41,243 nt of DNA, taken from positions 1-41,243 of the forward strand of contig CAMTAF010000021.1 of assembly GCA_947066955.1 (NCBI GenBank), written 5' to 3'. The stretch comes from an uncultured Hungatella sp. (GTDB lineage: Bacteria; Bacillota; Clostridia; Lachnospirales; Lachnospiraceae). Position numbers and translations under genes: made by a program. The notes beneath the pieces were generated by a model. That model ran no database searches. It had not been told where the DNA came from and worked only from the letters and a program-made list of their open reading frames with translations. This document shows, piece after piece, positions 15,918 to 23,394 of this stretch. The stretch's first letter is position 1; every line of letters begins with the position of its first letter.

Positions 15918-16887
15918 CGGAGTGTTGAACGTATACAAAGAAAAAGGCTATACATCCCACGACGTGGTGGCAAAGCTGAGAGGCATCCTTCATCAGAAGA
16001 AGATCGGCCACACAGGCACTCTGGATCCCGATGCCCAGGGTGTGCTTCCGGTGTGCCTGGGGAAGGCTACCCGGCTGTGCGATATGCTGACAGACCGCTC
16101 AAAGACCTACGAGGCAGTGCTGCTTCTGGGAAAGGAGACAGACACCCAGGACATCTCCGGCCGGATCCTGAAGGAGAGGGAGCCGGATGCATCGGAGAGG
16201 GAAGTCCGTGAGGCGGTTATGGGATTTGTGGGAGAATACGCCCAGATCCCGCCCATGTACTCGGCCCTGAAGGTAAACGGCAAAAAGCTGTATGAGCTGG
16301 CAAGGGCGGGGAAGGTGGTGGAGAGGCAGCCCAGGCAGGTGACGGTGCACCGGATCGTCATCAAATCCATGGAGCTGCCCAGGGTTACCATGGAGGTGGA
16401 ATGTTCCAAGGGAACCTACATCCGGACCCTCTGCCATGACATCGGGGCAAAGCTGGGATGCGGAGGCTGCATGGAGTCCCTGCTGCGGACCCGGGTGGGA
16501 AGCTTCCTCCTGGAAGACAGCCTGACGCTCTCCCGCATTGAGGAACTGTGGGCCCGCGGCCTTCTGGAGGACAAGCTGGCGTCCATAGAGGCGATGTTTG
16601 AACAATATCCAAAGGCAGTGACCCTTTGGCAGGCAGACAATCTGGTGCAAAACGGCAACCCGCTGAAACTGCAGGATGTCCGCATCCGGCATGGATCCCG
16701 GTGGATAGAGCCGGAGGAGCCGCAGGACGGCGGTGAAGACGGCAAAGAGGAGGGGACGCGCCAGGGAGAAAAGGCCGGGGAAGGCTGCCTGAGAGTTTAC
16801 GACAGCGGCGGAAGCTTTATGGGGATCTACCAGTGGGAGCGGGGACAAGCCCGTTTAAAGCCCTGGAAAATGTTTCTGGGAGGATAA
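15910..16887 (+). CDS. truB: tRNA pseudouridine-55 synthase
   Basis: TruB converts U55 of the tRNA T-loop to pseudouridine. The catalytic motif GHTGTLDPDAQGVLPVC has nucleophile Asp39. Other TruB blocks are KTYEAVLLLGKETDTQDISG, PPMYSALKVNGKKLYELAR and CSKGTYIRTLCHDIGAKLG. ATG at 15910 is chosen because CGGAG lies 7 nt upstream; the ATG at 15904 is too close to it. It overlaps nrnA by 8 nt. The C-terminal PUA-like region has an unusual Glu/Gly/Lys-rich insertion (about 275-295) that looks like a disordered loop. Length is 325 residues, slightly above normal. Confidence 0.95.
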   Translation: MLDGVLNVYKEKGYTSHDVVAKLRGILHQKKIGHTGTLDPDAQGVLPVCLGKATRLCDMLTDRSKTYEAVLLLGKETDTQDISGRILKEREPDASEREVREAVMGFVGEYAQIPPMYSALKVNGKKLYELARAGKVVERQPRQVTVHRIVIKSMELPRVTMEVECSKGTYIRTLCHDIGAKLGCGGCMESLLRTRVGSFLLEDSLTLSRIEELWARGLLEDKLASIEAMFEQYPKAVTLWQADNLVQNGNPLKLQDVRIRHGSRWIEPEEPQDGGEDGKEEGTRQGEKAGEGCLRVYDSGGSFMGIYQWERGQARLKPWKMFLGG

Positions 16888-16892
16888 GAGAG

Positions 16893-17834
16893 ATGGAGTG
16901 TTTCATCGGAGAGACAGAATTTAAGATCCAGCAGCCCACGGTAGTTACCATCGGCAAATTTGACGGGCGGCACAAGGGCCATCAGAAGCTTCTGGGGCGC
17001 ATGCTGGAATTTAAAAAAAACAAAGGGCTGGGGACAGCGGTGTTCACCTTCGACATGGCGCCGGCCAGCAGGATCTCGGGAACCGTCCAGAAGGTGATCA
17101 CAACCAACCAGGAACGAAGGGATAATATGGCCAGGATGGGGATCGACTATCTGGTGGAATACCCCTTTACCAGCGACGTGATTCACCTTCCGGCAGAAGA
17201 ATTTGTCAGGGAGATCCTTATAGGAAAGATGAACGCCAGGGCTATGGTGGTAGGGACAGACTGCGGCTTCGGATATCAAAGGTCAGGGAATGCCGCCCTC
17301 TTAGAGAAGCTGTCCGGCAGGTACGGCTATGACCTGGAGGTGGTGGTCAAGGAGAAAGACCACCAGCGGGATATCAGCAGCACCTACATCAAGGAGGAGC
17401 TGTCCAAAGGCAATGTGGAAAAAGCCAATGAGCTTCTGGGACAGCCCTACGCGATCCACGGGATTGTGGTCCACGGCAACCATGTGGGCGGTCCGGTGCT
17501 GGGTTTTCCCACAGTCAACATAATCCCGCCGGAGGAGAAATTTCTTCCCCCCTTTGGGGTCTATGTGTCCAGAGTGTTCACAGGGGGCCGGTATTACGGA
17601 GGCATCACCAATATAGGAAAGAAGCCCACCGTGGAGAAGCATTCTCCTGTGGGGGTGGAAACCTTTATCTTTGGTTTGGATGAAGATCTGTACGGAAAAA
17701 GCATAGAGGTTCAGCTCCTTAACTTTGAGAGGCCGGAGCGGAAGTTCGATTCACTGGAGGAGCTTAAGGGACAGCTGGAGAGGGACAAAGAATATGGACT
17801 TTCCTATCTTGACAAGGAAAATCTCTTGTGTTAA
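16893..17834 (+). CDS. ribF: Bifunctional riboflavin kinase/FAD synthetase
   Basis: RibF makes FMN from riboflavin and ATP, then FAD. The N-terminal nucleotidyltransferase domain has TIGKFDGRHKGHQ (a G-x-FDG-x-H-x-GH motif) and MARMGIDYLVEYPFT. The C-terminal flavokinase domain has GNHVGGPVLGFPTVNI and NIGKKPTVEKH. ATG 16893 follows GGGAGG (16878-16883) at 9 nt; an in-frame ATG at 16833 inside truB is rejected. It has 313 residues, the usual length, and begins 5 nt after truB. Confidence 0.95.
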   Translation: MECFIGETEFKIQQPTVVTIGKFDGRHKGHQKLLGRMLEFKKNKGLGTAVFTFDMAPASRISGTVQKVITTNQERRDNMARMGIDYLVEYPFTSDVIHLPAEEFVREILIGKMNARAMVVGTDCGFGYQRSGNAALLEKLSGRYGYDLEVVVKEKDHQRDISSTYIKEELSKGNVEKANELLGQPYAIHGIVVHGNHVGGPVLGFPTVNIIPPEEKFLPPFGVYVSRVFTGGRYYGGITNIGKKPTVEKHSPVGVETFIFGLDEDLYGKSIEVQLLNFERPERKFDSLEELKGQLERDKEYGLSYLDKENLLC

Positions 17835-17840
17835 TATAGA

Positions 17841-17905
17841 CCGGTGTGAACAGACACCGGGACTCAGCTTTTTGGAGGCTCCAACCATTGCTTGGTTCCT
17901 GGTAT
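17841..17905 (+). promoter_or_regulatory. Structured leader of rpsO
   Basis: CCGGTGT (17841-17847) pairs with ACACCGG (17854-17860) around GAACAG. It is followed by GGAGGCTCCAACC, then a small AACCA/TGGTT hairpin before the rpsO ribosome site. Leaders bound by S15 for autoregulation are known in several bacteria; I cannot match this one to a specific published class. Confidence 0.4.
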
Positions 17906-17929
17906 GAATGAGAAAAGGAGGAGATCGTC

Positions 17930-18196
17930 ATGATTTCAAAGGAAAAAAAGACCGAGATTATCGAGAAGTACGGAAGGAAGCCTGGAGATACAGGTTCACC
18001 TGAGGTTCAGATCGCGATCCTGACCGAGAGGATTGCGGAGCTGACCGAGCATTTAAAGAAGAACCAGAAGGATCATCATTCCAGACGAGGCCTTCTCAAG
18101 ATGGTAGGCCAGAGACGTGGTCTTCTGGATTATCTGAAGAAGACGGACCTGGAAGGCTACCGCGCCCTTATCGAGAAGCTGGGAATCAGAAAATAG
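17930..18196 (+). CDS. rpsO: 30S ribosomal protein S15
   Basis: S15 (88 residues) is a primary 16S rRNA binder of the platform. The sequence is canonical: [17 protein letters not shown], then [20 protein letters not shown] and [22 protein letters not shown] precedes the ATG. It is followed by a terminator and then pnp, the usual rpsO-pnp order. Confidence 0.98.
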   Translation: MISKEKKTEIIEKYGRKPGDTGSPEVQIAILTERIAELTEHLKKNQKDHHSRRGLLKMVGQRRGLLDYLKKTDLEGYRALIEKLGIRK

Positions 18197-18205
18197 TGAT
18201 CATGG

Positions 18206-18232
18206 TAGGGTGGAGGAAACTCCACCCTATGT
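18206..18232 (+). terminator. Terminator after rpsO
   Basis: A perfect 10-bp stem TAGGGTGGAG/CTCCACCCTA (18206-18215/18220-18229) with a GAAA loop is followed by the short TGTTT. The weak T-run suggests partial termination before pnp. Confidence 0.65.
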
Positions 18233-18272
18233 TTGGATGCGCGCGGAGTAAAAAGGGCGGCGCGGCAAAAAG

Positions 18273-18367
18273 GCAGAAGATTTGTTCCGAGACCGCTGAA
18301 AAGCACATCGGATTATCCGCTCCAGGGGTCAGCCGGTGTGTTTTTCAGTAGTTTCGGCTTCTTCTGC
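18273..18367 (+). promoter_or_regulatory. Long hairpin in the pnp 5' leader
   Basis: 18287-18311 pairs with 18333-18357 over 25 positions with one mismatch and four G-U pairs. An outer stem GCAGAAGA/TCTTCTGC (18273-18280/18360-18367) is separated by a small internal loop. The apical loop is 21 nt. It ends 39 nt before the pnp ATG. A long RNase III-cut stem in the pnp leader mediates PNPase autoregulation in E. coli; a similar role here is inference. Confidence 0.75.
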
Positions 18368-18406
18368 TGGATAATATCAATGAAACCAAGAAAAGGAGAT
18401 TGAAAC

Positions 18407-20584
18407 ATGTACAAAAGTTTTTCCATGGAATTAGCCGGGAGGACTCTGTCCGTAGATATCGGCAGAGTGGCCAAGCAGGCCAACGGCGCGGCGTTTATGC
18501 ACTACGGTGAGACCACTGTGCTGAGCACGGCTACAGCGTCAAAGGAGCCCAGAGAGGGAATTGACTTCTTCCCCTTGAGCGTAGAGTACGAAGAGAAATT
18601 GTACGCAGTGGGGAAGATCCCGGGAGGGTTTAACAAGAGAGAGGGGAAGGCCAGCGAGAACGCGGTGCTCACAAGCCGTGTCATCGACCGCCCCATGCGT
18701 CCCCTGTTCCCCAAGGATTACCGCAATGACGTTACGCTGAACAATATGGTCATGAGCGTGGATCCGGATTGCCGCCCGGAATTGACAGCCATGCTGGGCG
18801 CTGCCATTGCCACCAGTATTTCCGATATTCCCTTTGACGGCCCCTGCGCCATGACTCAGGTGGGCTTAATCGACAATGAGCTGGTGATCAACCCGTCCCA
18901 GGAACAGTGGAAGAACGGGGATCTGAACCTGACGGTAGCCTCCACCAGGGAGAAGGTGATCATGATTGAGGCCGGCGCCAACGAGATCCCGGAAGCCCGG
19001 ATGATCGAGGCCATCTACAAGGCCCACGAGGTGAATCAGACCATCATCGCTTTTATTGACAGCATCGTGGCGGAGGTGGGAAAGGAGAAGCACAGCTACA
19101 CAAGCTGCGCCATCCCGGAGGAGATGTTTGACGCCATCAGGGAGATCGTGCCCCCTGCCGAGATGGAGGAGGCTGTATTTACCGATGATAAGCAGACAAG
19201 GGACAGGAATATCACTGCTGTCACGGAGAAACTCTCCCAGGCTTTCGCGGAAAAAGAAGAGTGGCTGGAGATTCTGCCGGAAGCGGTTTACCAGTATCAG
19301 AAGAAGACCGTGCGGAAGATGATCTTAAAAGACGGCAGACGTCCTGACGGCCGCGAGATGACCCAGATCCGCCATCTGTCCGCAGAGGTGGATTTGATCC
19401 CCAGGGTTCACGGCTCCGCCATGTTTACCAGAGGGCAGACTCAGATCTGCAATGTGTGCACCTTAGCCCCTCTGTCGGAGCAGCAGAAGCTGGATGGCCT
19501 GGACGAGAACGAGGTGAGCAAGCGGTACATGCACCACTACAATTTCCCGTCTTATTCTGTGGGAGAGACAAAGCCTTCCAGAGGACCGGGGAGGCGTGAG
19601 ATCGGCCATGGCGCCCTGGCAGAGAGGGCGCTGATTCCGGTGCTGCCCAGCGAGGCGGATTTCCCCTACGCCATCCGCACCGTGTCAGAGACATTCGAGT
19701 CCAACGGCTCCACCTCCATGGCATCCACCTGCGCTTCCTGCATGTCCCTGATGGCGGCGGGCGTTCCCATTAAAAAGATGGTTGCAGGTATTTCCTGCGG
19801 CCTGGTGACAGGGGACAGGGATGAGGATTTTGTGCTTCTCACGGATATCCAGGGACTTGAGGATTTCTTCGGGGACATGGACTTCAAGGTGACGGGGACC
19901 ACAGAGGGCATCACGGCCATCCAGATGGACATTAAGATCCACGGCCTCACCAGGCCCATGGTGGAGGGCGCCATTGCCAGATGCCGCGAGGCGAGGCTGT
20001 TTATCATGGACACCTGCATGAAGCCTGCGATTGCCGAGCCGAGAAAAGAAGTGAGCAAGTACGCCCCCAAGATCGAGCAGATCACCATTGATCCCCAGAA
20101 GATCGGCGATGTGGTAGGAAAGCAGGGCAAGGTGATCAACAAGATCATTGAGGAGACAGGAGTGAAGATCGACATCGAGGATGACGGAAGCGTGTCCGTA
20201 TGCGGCACAGACAAGGAGATGATCTCCAAAGCCATCAAGATTATCGAGAGCATTGTCACTGACATTGAGGTGGGACAGATCTACACCGGCAAGGTAGTCA
20301 GGATTATGAATTTCGGCGCTTTTGTGGAGCTGGCTCCCAACAAGGACGGCATGGTCCATATCTCCAAGCTCTCAGAGAAGAGGGTGGAGAAAGTGGAAGA
20401 TGTGGTGAACATCGGCGACGAGGTGACGGTCAAGGTCATGGAAGTGGATAAGATGGGCAGAGTGAATTTAAGCATGAGGCCCTCAGACCTGTCGGGCAGG
20501 AATACCGAAGGCGAATCAGGCCGGGAATCCTCAAGGGAGTCCGGCAGAGAGGGAAGAAGGGACAGAAGACGGTCTGACAGATAA
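18407..20584 (+). CDS. pnp: Polynucleotide phosphorylase
   Basis: PNPase (725 residues) is a 3'-5' phosphorolytic exoribonuclease of the RNA degradation machinery. Two RNase PH-like domains (GETTVLSTATASKEPREG; RPMRPLFPKDYRNDV; ALAERALIPVLP) are followed by a KH domain (IGDVVGKQGKVINKIIEETG) and an S1 domain (GQIYTGKVVRIMNFGAFVEL). A basic/acidic Arg/Ser/Glu tail of about 35 residues ends the protein. AAAAGGAG precedes the ATG. A strong hairpin lies in its leader. Confidence 0.98.
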   Translation: MYKSFSMELAGRTLSVDIGRVAKQANGAAFMHYGETTVLSTATASKEPREGIDFFPLSVEYEEKLYAVGKIPGGFNKREGKASENAVLTSRVIDRPMRPLFPKDYRNDVTLNNMVMSVDPDCRPELTAMLGAAIATSISDIPFDGPCAMTQVGLIDNELVINPSQEQWKNGDLNLTVASTREKVIMIEAGANEIPEARMIEAIYKAHEVNQTIIAFIDSIVAEVGKEKHSYTSCAIPEEMFDAIREIVPPAEMEEAVFTDDKQTRDRNITAVTEKLSQAFAEKEEWLEILPEAVYQYQKKTVRKMILKDGRRPDGREMTQIRHLSAEVDLIPRVHGSAMFTRGQTQICNVCTLAPLSEQQKLDGLDENEVSKRYMHHYNFPSYSVGETKPSRGPGRREIGHGALAERALIPVLPSEADFPYAIRTVSETFESNGSTSMASTCASCMSLMAAGVPIKKMVAGISCGLVTGDRDEDFVLLTDIQGLEDFFGDMDFKVTGTTEGITAIQMDIKIHGLTRPMVEGAIARCREARLFIMDTCMKPAIAEPRKEVSKYAPKIEQITIDPQKIGDVVGKQGKVINKIIEETGVKIDIEDDGSVSVCGTDKEMISKAIKIIESIVTDIEVGQIYTGKVVRIMNFGAFVELAPNKDGMVHISKLSEKRVEKVEDVVNIGDEVTVKVMEVDKMGRVNLSMRPSDLSGRNTEGESGRESSRESGREGRRDRRRSDR

Positions 20585-20640
20585 GTCCGGCCGGCGGTCT
20601 GCCCGAGAAAGAATAGCCGGAGAAGAATAGAGCAAAGCAA

Positions 20641-20686
20641 TGCCCTGCGCGGTTCAAAAGAGAACCCCGCAGGGCAATTTATTTTA
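20641..20686 (+). terminator. Terminator after pnp
   Basis: TGCCCTGCGCGGTTC (20641-20655) pairs with GAACCCCGCAGGGCA (20662-20676) with one mismatch, then ATTTATTTT. Confidence 0.85.
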
Positions 20687-20715
20687 AAAATCTTTATGAT
20701 GCAAGGAGAAAAGGG

Positions 20716-22368
20716 ATGAAAACACTGTACTATAACGGCATCCTGTACACGGGAGACCCGGAGAACCCGAGAGCGTCGGCCATGATGGTGGAAGGGGGAC
20801 AGATCCTGTGGGTAGGCGGGGAACCGGGAAAAAGCCATGGCTGGGAGGAGCTTTTGGGGGAGGCGGTCCCTGAGAACAAGGTGGATCTGGGAGGAAGGTT
20901 TGTGACGCCGGGTTTTATTGACTCCCACATGCATGTGGTGGAATACGGCAAGCTTTTGCAGGAGGTGCCTCTGGCCGGCCACACAGGTTCCCTGGGAGAA
21001 GTGTGCAAACGGGTGAAAGCGTTTATTCAGGAAAACCATGTTCCGGAGGGAACCTGGGTCTGTGGCCGGGGATGGAATCAAGATTATTTTCAGGATGAGA
21101 AGCGGTTTATCACCTGCAGAGATTTAGACCAGGTCTCCACAGAACATCCCATCTTTCTGGCAAGGGCCTGCGGCCATGTGGTTTCTGTCAACTCAAAGGC
21201 AATGGAGATGGCGGGGGTCACCAGAGATACCAGACAGCCTTTGGACGGCCGTTTCCAGGTGGATCTTGAGGGAAATCCAAACGGAGTATTTGAGGAGAAC
21301 GGGGTTTCCCTGATAAAAGATGCAATCCCGGCCGTGACGGTCCAGGAGGTAAAAGAATTTATCCTGGCGGCGGAGAGATCCCTCAACAGTTTCGGGATCA
21401 CCACCGTTCACACAGATGATTTTCTCTCCTTAAACGGGGTGGATTATGAGATGATCCTGAGGGCGTACCGGGAGCTGGAGGAGGAGGGAAGGCTGACTGT
21501 CAGGATCTGTGAACAGTCTCAGTTCGAGAACTTAGAGGACTTAAAGGAATTTGTGGAGAAAGGTTATCATACAGGAACAGGCACAGACTATGTGAGGATC
21601 GGCCCCCTAAAGATCATCAGCGACGGCTCTCTGGGAGCCAGAACCGCCTTTTTGTCAGAGCCTTACGCCGATGAGCCCGACACCAGAGGGATCGCTATCC
21701 TGACCCAGGAGGAGCTGGATGAGATGATCTTCTATGCCCACAGCCATGGGATGCAGGCAGCGGTCCACGCTATCGGGGACGCGGCCATGGAGATGGCGGT
21801 GAACTCTTTTGAGAAATGCCTCCGCAGGCTGCCAAGGCCGGATCACCGCCACGGCATTGTCCATTGCCAGATCACCACAAAGCCCCTTCTGGAGAAATTT
21901 AAGGAGCTGTCTCTTCACGCCTATGTTCAGAGCATTTTCCTGGATTATGACAGCAAAATCGTGGAAAGCAGGGTGGGACGGGAGAGGGCAAAGGACACCT
22001 ACCGGTTCGGGACCCTCCTCCACATGGGCTGCGATGTATCCAACGGCTCCGACAGCCCTGTGGAGATACCTGATGTGATGAAGGGAATCCAGTGCGCCGT
22101 CACCAGGACGTCTCTGGATGGGACCAGAACCTTTCTTCCCCAGGAGGCTCTGACGGTGGAGGAAGCCCTGGCAGGCTACACGGTCATGGGCGCCAGGGCC
22201 TCTTTTGAGGAGGAGAAAAAGGGGATGCTGAAAAAAGGCATGGCGGCGGATTTTGCCGTGCTTGGCGGGAATCTCCTTGAGACGCCCCATGACAGGCTGG
22301 GCCAGGTGCCGGTGGAACAGACGTATGTGGGAGGGGTCCTGGTCTACGAGAGGAACCCAGGCTGCTGA
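20716..22368 (+). CDS. YtcJ-like metal-dependent amidohydrolase
   Basis: This 550-residue protein belongs to the amidohydrolase 3 family (YtcJ/exoenzyme-regulatory AepA-like), probably a cytoplasmic hydrolase of a C-N bond in an unknown small molecule. The N-terminal beta-sandwich start is KTLYYNGILYTGD. The metal-binding H-x-H is at His71/His73 (GFIDSHMH). Later family motifs are GRGWNQDYF, KIISDGSLGARTAFL, HAIGDAAMEMA and SNGSDSPVE. GCAAGGAGAAAAGGG precedes the ATG. It stands alone between two terminators; no substrate clue comes from neighbours. Confidence 0.9.
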   Translation: MKTLYYNGILYTGDPENPRASAMMVEGGQILWVGGEPGKSHGWEELLGEAVPENKVDLGGRFVTPGFIDSHMHVVEYGKLLQEVPLAGHTGSLGEVCKRVKAFIQENHVPEGTWVCGRGWNQDYFQDEKRFITCRDLDQVSTEHPIFLARACGHVVSVNSKAMEMAGVTRDTRQPLDGRFQVDLEGNPNGVFEENGVSLIKDAIPAVTVQEVKEFILAAERSLNSFGITTVHTDDFLSLNGVDYEMILRAYRELEEEGRLTVRICEQSQFENLEDLKEFVEKGYHTGTGTDYVRIGPLKIISDGSLGARTAFLSEPYADEPDTRGIAILTQEELDEMIFYAHSHGMQAAVHAIGDAAMEMAVNSFEKCLRRLPRPDHRHGIVHCQITTKPLLEKFKELSLHAYVQSIFLDYDSKIVESRVGRERAKDTYRFGTLLHMGCDVSNGSDSPVEIPDVMKGIQCAVTRTSLDGTRTFLPQEALTVEEALAGYTVMGARASFEEEKKGMLKKGMAADFAVLGGNLLETPHDRLGQVPVEQTYVGGVLVYERNPGC

Positions 22369-22391
22369 TCCCCTATGGGCCAAACCCTTAT

Positions 22392-22419
22392 GCCCCGGGC
22401 CTAAAGTCCGGCCCGGGGC
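22392..22419. terminator. Hairpin between convergent genes
   Basis: A perfect 10-bp GC-rich stem GCCCCGGGCC/GGCCCGGGGC (22392-22401/22410-22419) lies between the amidohydrolase and the minus-strand gene. Neither side has a good T-run, so termination is likely but imperfect. Confidence 0.5.
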
Positions 22420-22424
22420 CTCTC

Positions 22425-22916
22425 TCACCTGTCAGAACAGAACACCACCACCCGCACAGGCGTAGTCTGGGCAGGGATGCTCCGGGTGTTGGATGTGTAG
22501 AGCACCAGCATATACTGGTTGCCGGGGATGCCCTGGTAATACTGTCCGTTTGGCAGCTGGATGGAGGTGCAGCCGGAGAGATTGAGAACTAAAGTGTTCT
22601 CGCTGTTCCTTAAGTTCTGGTCAAAGTAGTCCAGCATGGCGAACTCGCCGCAGGTGCGGATGACTACTGCCACAGCTCTGTACTGGGGAGGATAGATGAG
22701 GGGAGCGGGCGCCGTGAGGTCGTAGAAGACGATGACAGGGTCCCCCCGGCGTATGGGTTTCTGGTCCAGCACATAGGTGTAAGAATCCACCAGGATCTGG
22801 TAGGTCTCCTGGTAATCGGTCTGTACGTAGAGCAGCAGGGTGCAGCCGGGGCGGCTCCCGTTTTGGATGGGGGCAATGGAAGTGACCACTCCCTCGATGG
22901 GGGAAAACTGGTTCAT
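22425..22916 (-). CDS. Conserved hypothetical protein
   Basis: This is a 163-residue protein I do not recognise as a named family. It is beta-rich, has no signal peptide or membrane segment, and has an N-terminal half (IEGVVTSIAP, CTLLLYVQTD, KPIRRGDPVIVFYDL) whose strand pattern resembles an OB-like barrel. The C-terminal half has a Tyr/Gln-rich stretch (LPNGQYYQGIPGNQYM). AGGAG lies 7 nt upstream of the ATG on the minus strand and a TATAAT-like -10 lies at 22950-22955, so it looks expressed. It is divergent from mgtE. Confidence 0.75.
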   Translation of the reverse strand: MNQFSPIEGVVTSIAPIQNGSRPGCTLLLYVQTDYQETYQILVDSYTYVLDQKPIRRGDPVIVFYDLTAPAPLIYPPQYRAVAVVIRTCGEFAMLDYFDQNLRNSENTLVLNLSGCTSIQLPNGQYYQGIPGNQYMLVLYTSNTRSIPAQTTPVRVVVFCSDR

Positions 22917-22988
22917 GGATAAACTCCTGACAGAGATGTTTTTCTGTATATTATATGCAGGCCCGGATGAGAAAAGGAAGAAAAATGC

Positions 22989-23017
22989 TTGTAGCTGAAA
23001 AAAATTTATGATACACT
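22989..23017 (+). promoter_or_regulatory. Promoter of mgtE
   Basis: TTGTAG (22989-22994), a 17-nt spacer and TACACT (23012-23017). It would give a leader of about 370 nt before mgtE. Confidence 0.5.
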
Positions 23018-23081
23018 GAAGAGACAGAAAGATTAAGATACAGAAAGGAGTGAAACCCAGAATGGAAGGTCGAAGTCACAG

Positions 23082-23353
23082 GATGAAAGCAGAATCTACG
23101 TATCATGAACGCGCGGCAGGGAGGACAGACCGATCCTGTGTGGGACCGCCATTTTGTCGTCACTGCCTTTTTAGAGATAAGCCCTGGGGACGCTTATGTC
23201 AGCTGTGACGTGAGAGGAACAGGCGAAAGCGTTTATGGCAGCCATCCTGCTTTCCGGCGGGGATGGCTATTTTGCTTGTGAGCAGGGGAACAGCTGACTG
23301 CGCCTTTTGCGGGGCTATCCCCTGCCGGCAGGCTTTCAGGTTCTGCTTTCATC
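23082..23353 (+). ncRNA. Candidate structured leader RNA of mgtE (unassigned class)
   Basis: The element is closed by a long-range 16-bp stem: GATGAAAGCAGAATCT (23082-23097) pairs with AGGTTCTGCTTTCATC (23338-23353) with one G-U pair. Inside are AUAAGC/GCUUAU around 23178-23196, GTCA/TGAC, a GCGAAAGC tetraloop hairpin, AGCCATCC/GGATGGCT (23240-23247/23261-23268) followed by ATTTTGCTT, and GCAGGGGA/TCCCCTGC (23282-23289/23318-23325). An alternative pairing CGGCAGGG (23114-23121) with CCCTGCCG (23320-23327) would compete with the last one. I do not recognise the M-box signature. No gene is visible in 22917-23394. Confidence 0.6.
23240..23277 (+). terminator. Terminator-like hairpin inside the mgtE leader
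   Basis: AGCCATCC/GGATGGCT with a 13-nt loop is followed by ATTTTGCTTG. It could attenuate transcription before mgtE; the T-run is short. Confidence 0.35.
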
Positions 23354-23394
23354 GGTTTTGAATTCCGGTTTCAGACAGTGAAAGGAGAAAAAAT

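Noticed and set aside
16833-16892. Upstream ATG for ribF within truB
   Set aside because: The extension is not part of the family, and ATG 16893 has GGGAGG at the right distance.
19685-20359. Minus-strand frames opposite pnp
   Set aside because: Shadows of a highly conserved gene, a consequence of codon bias.
23136-23150. TGTGTGGGACCGCC resembles the T-box antiterminator motif UGGNACCGCG
   Set aside because: No stem I or specifier region is recognisable upstream, the motif deviates at the last positions, and the gene (mgtE) is not amino-acid related.
23082-23353. M-box (ykoK) magnesium riboswitch
   Set aside because: Expected from the gene, but the conserved core sequences I know are not visible; kept as an unassigned structured leader.
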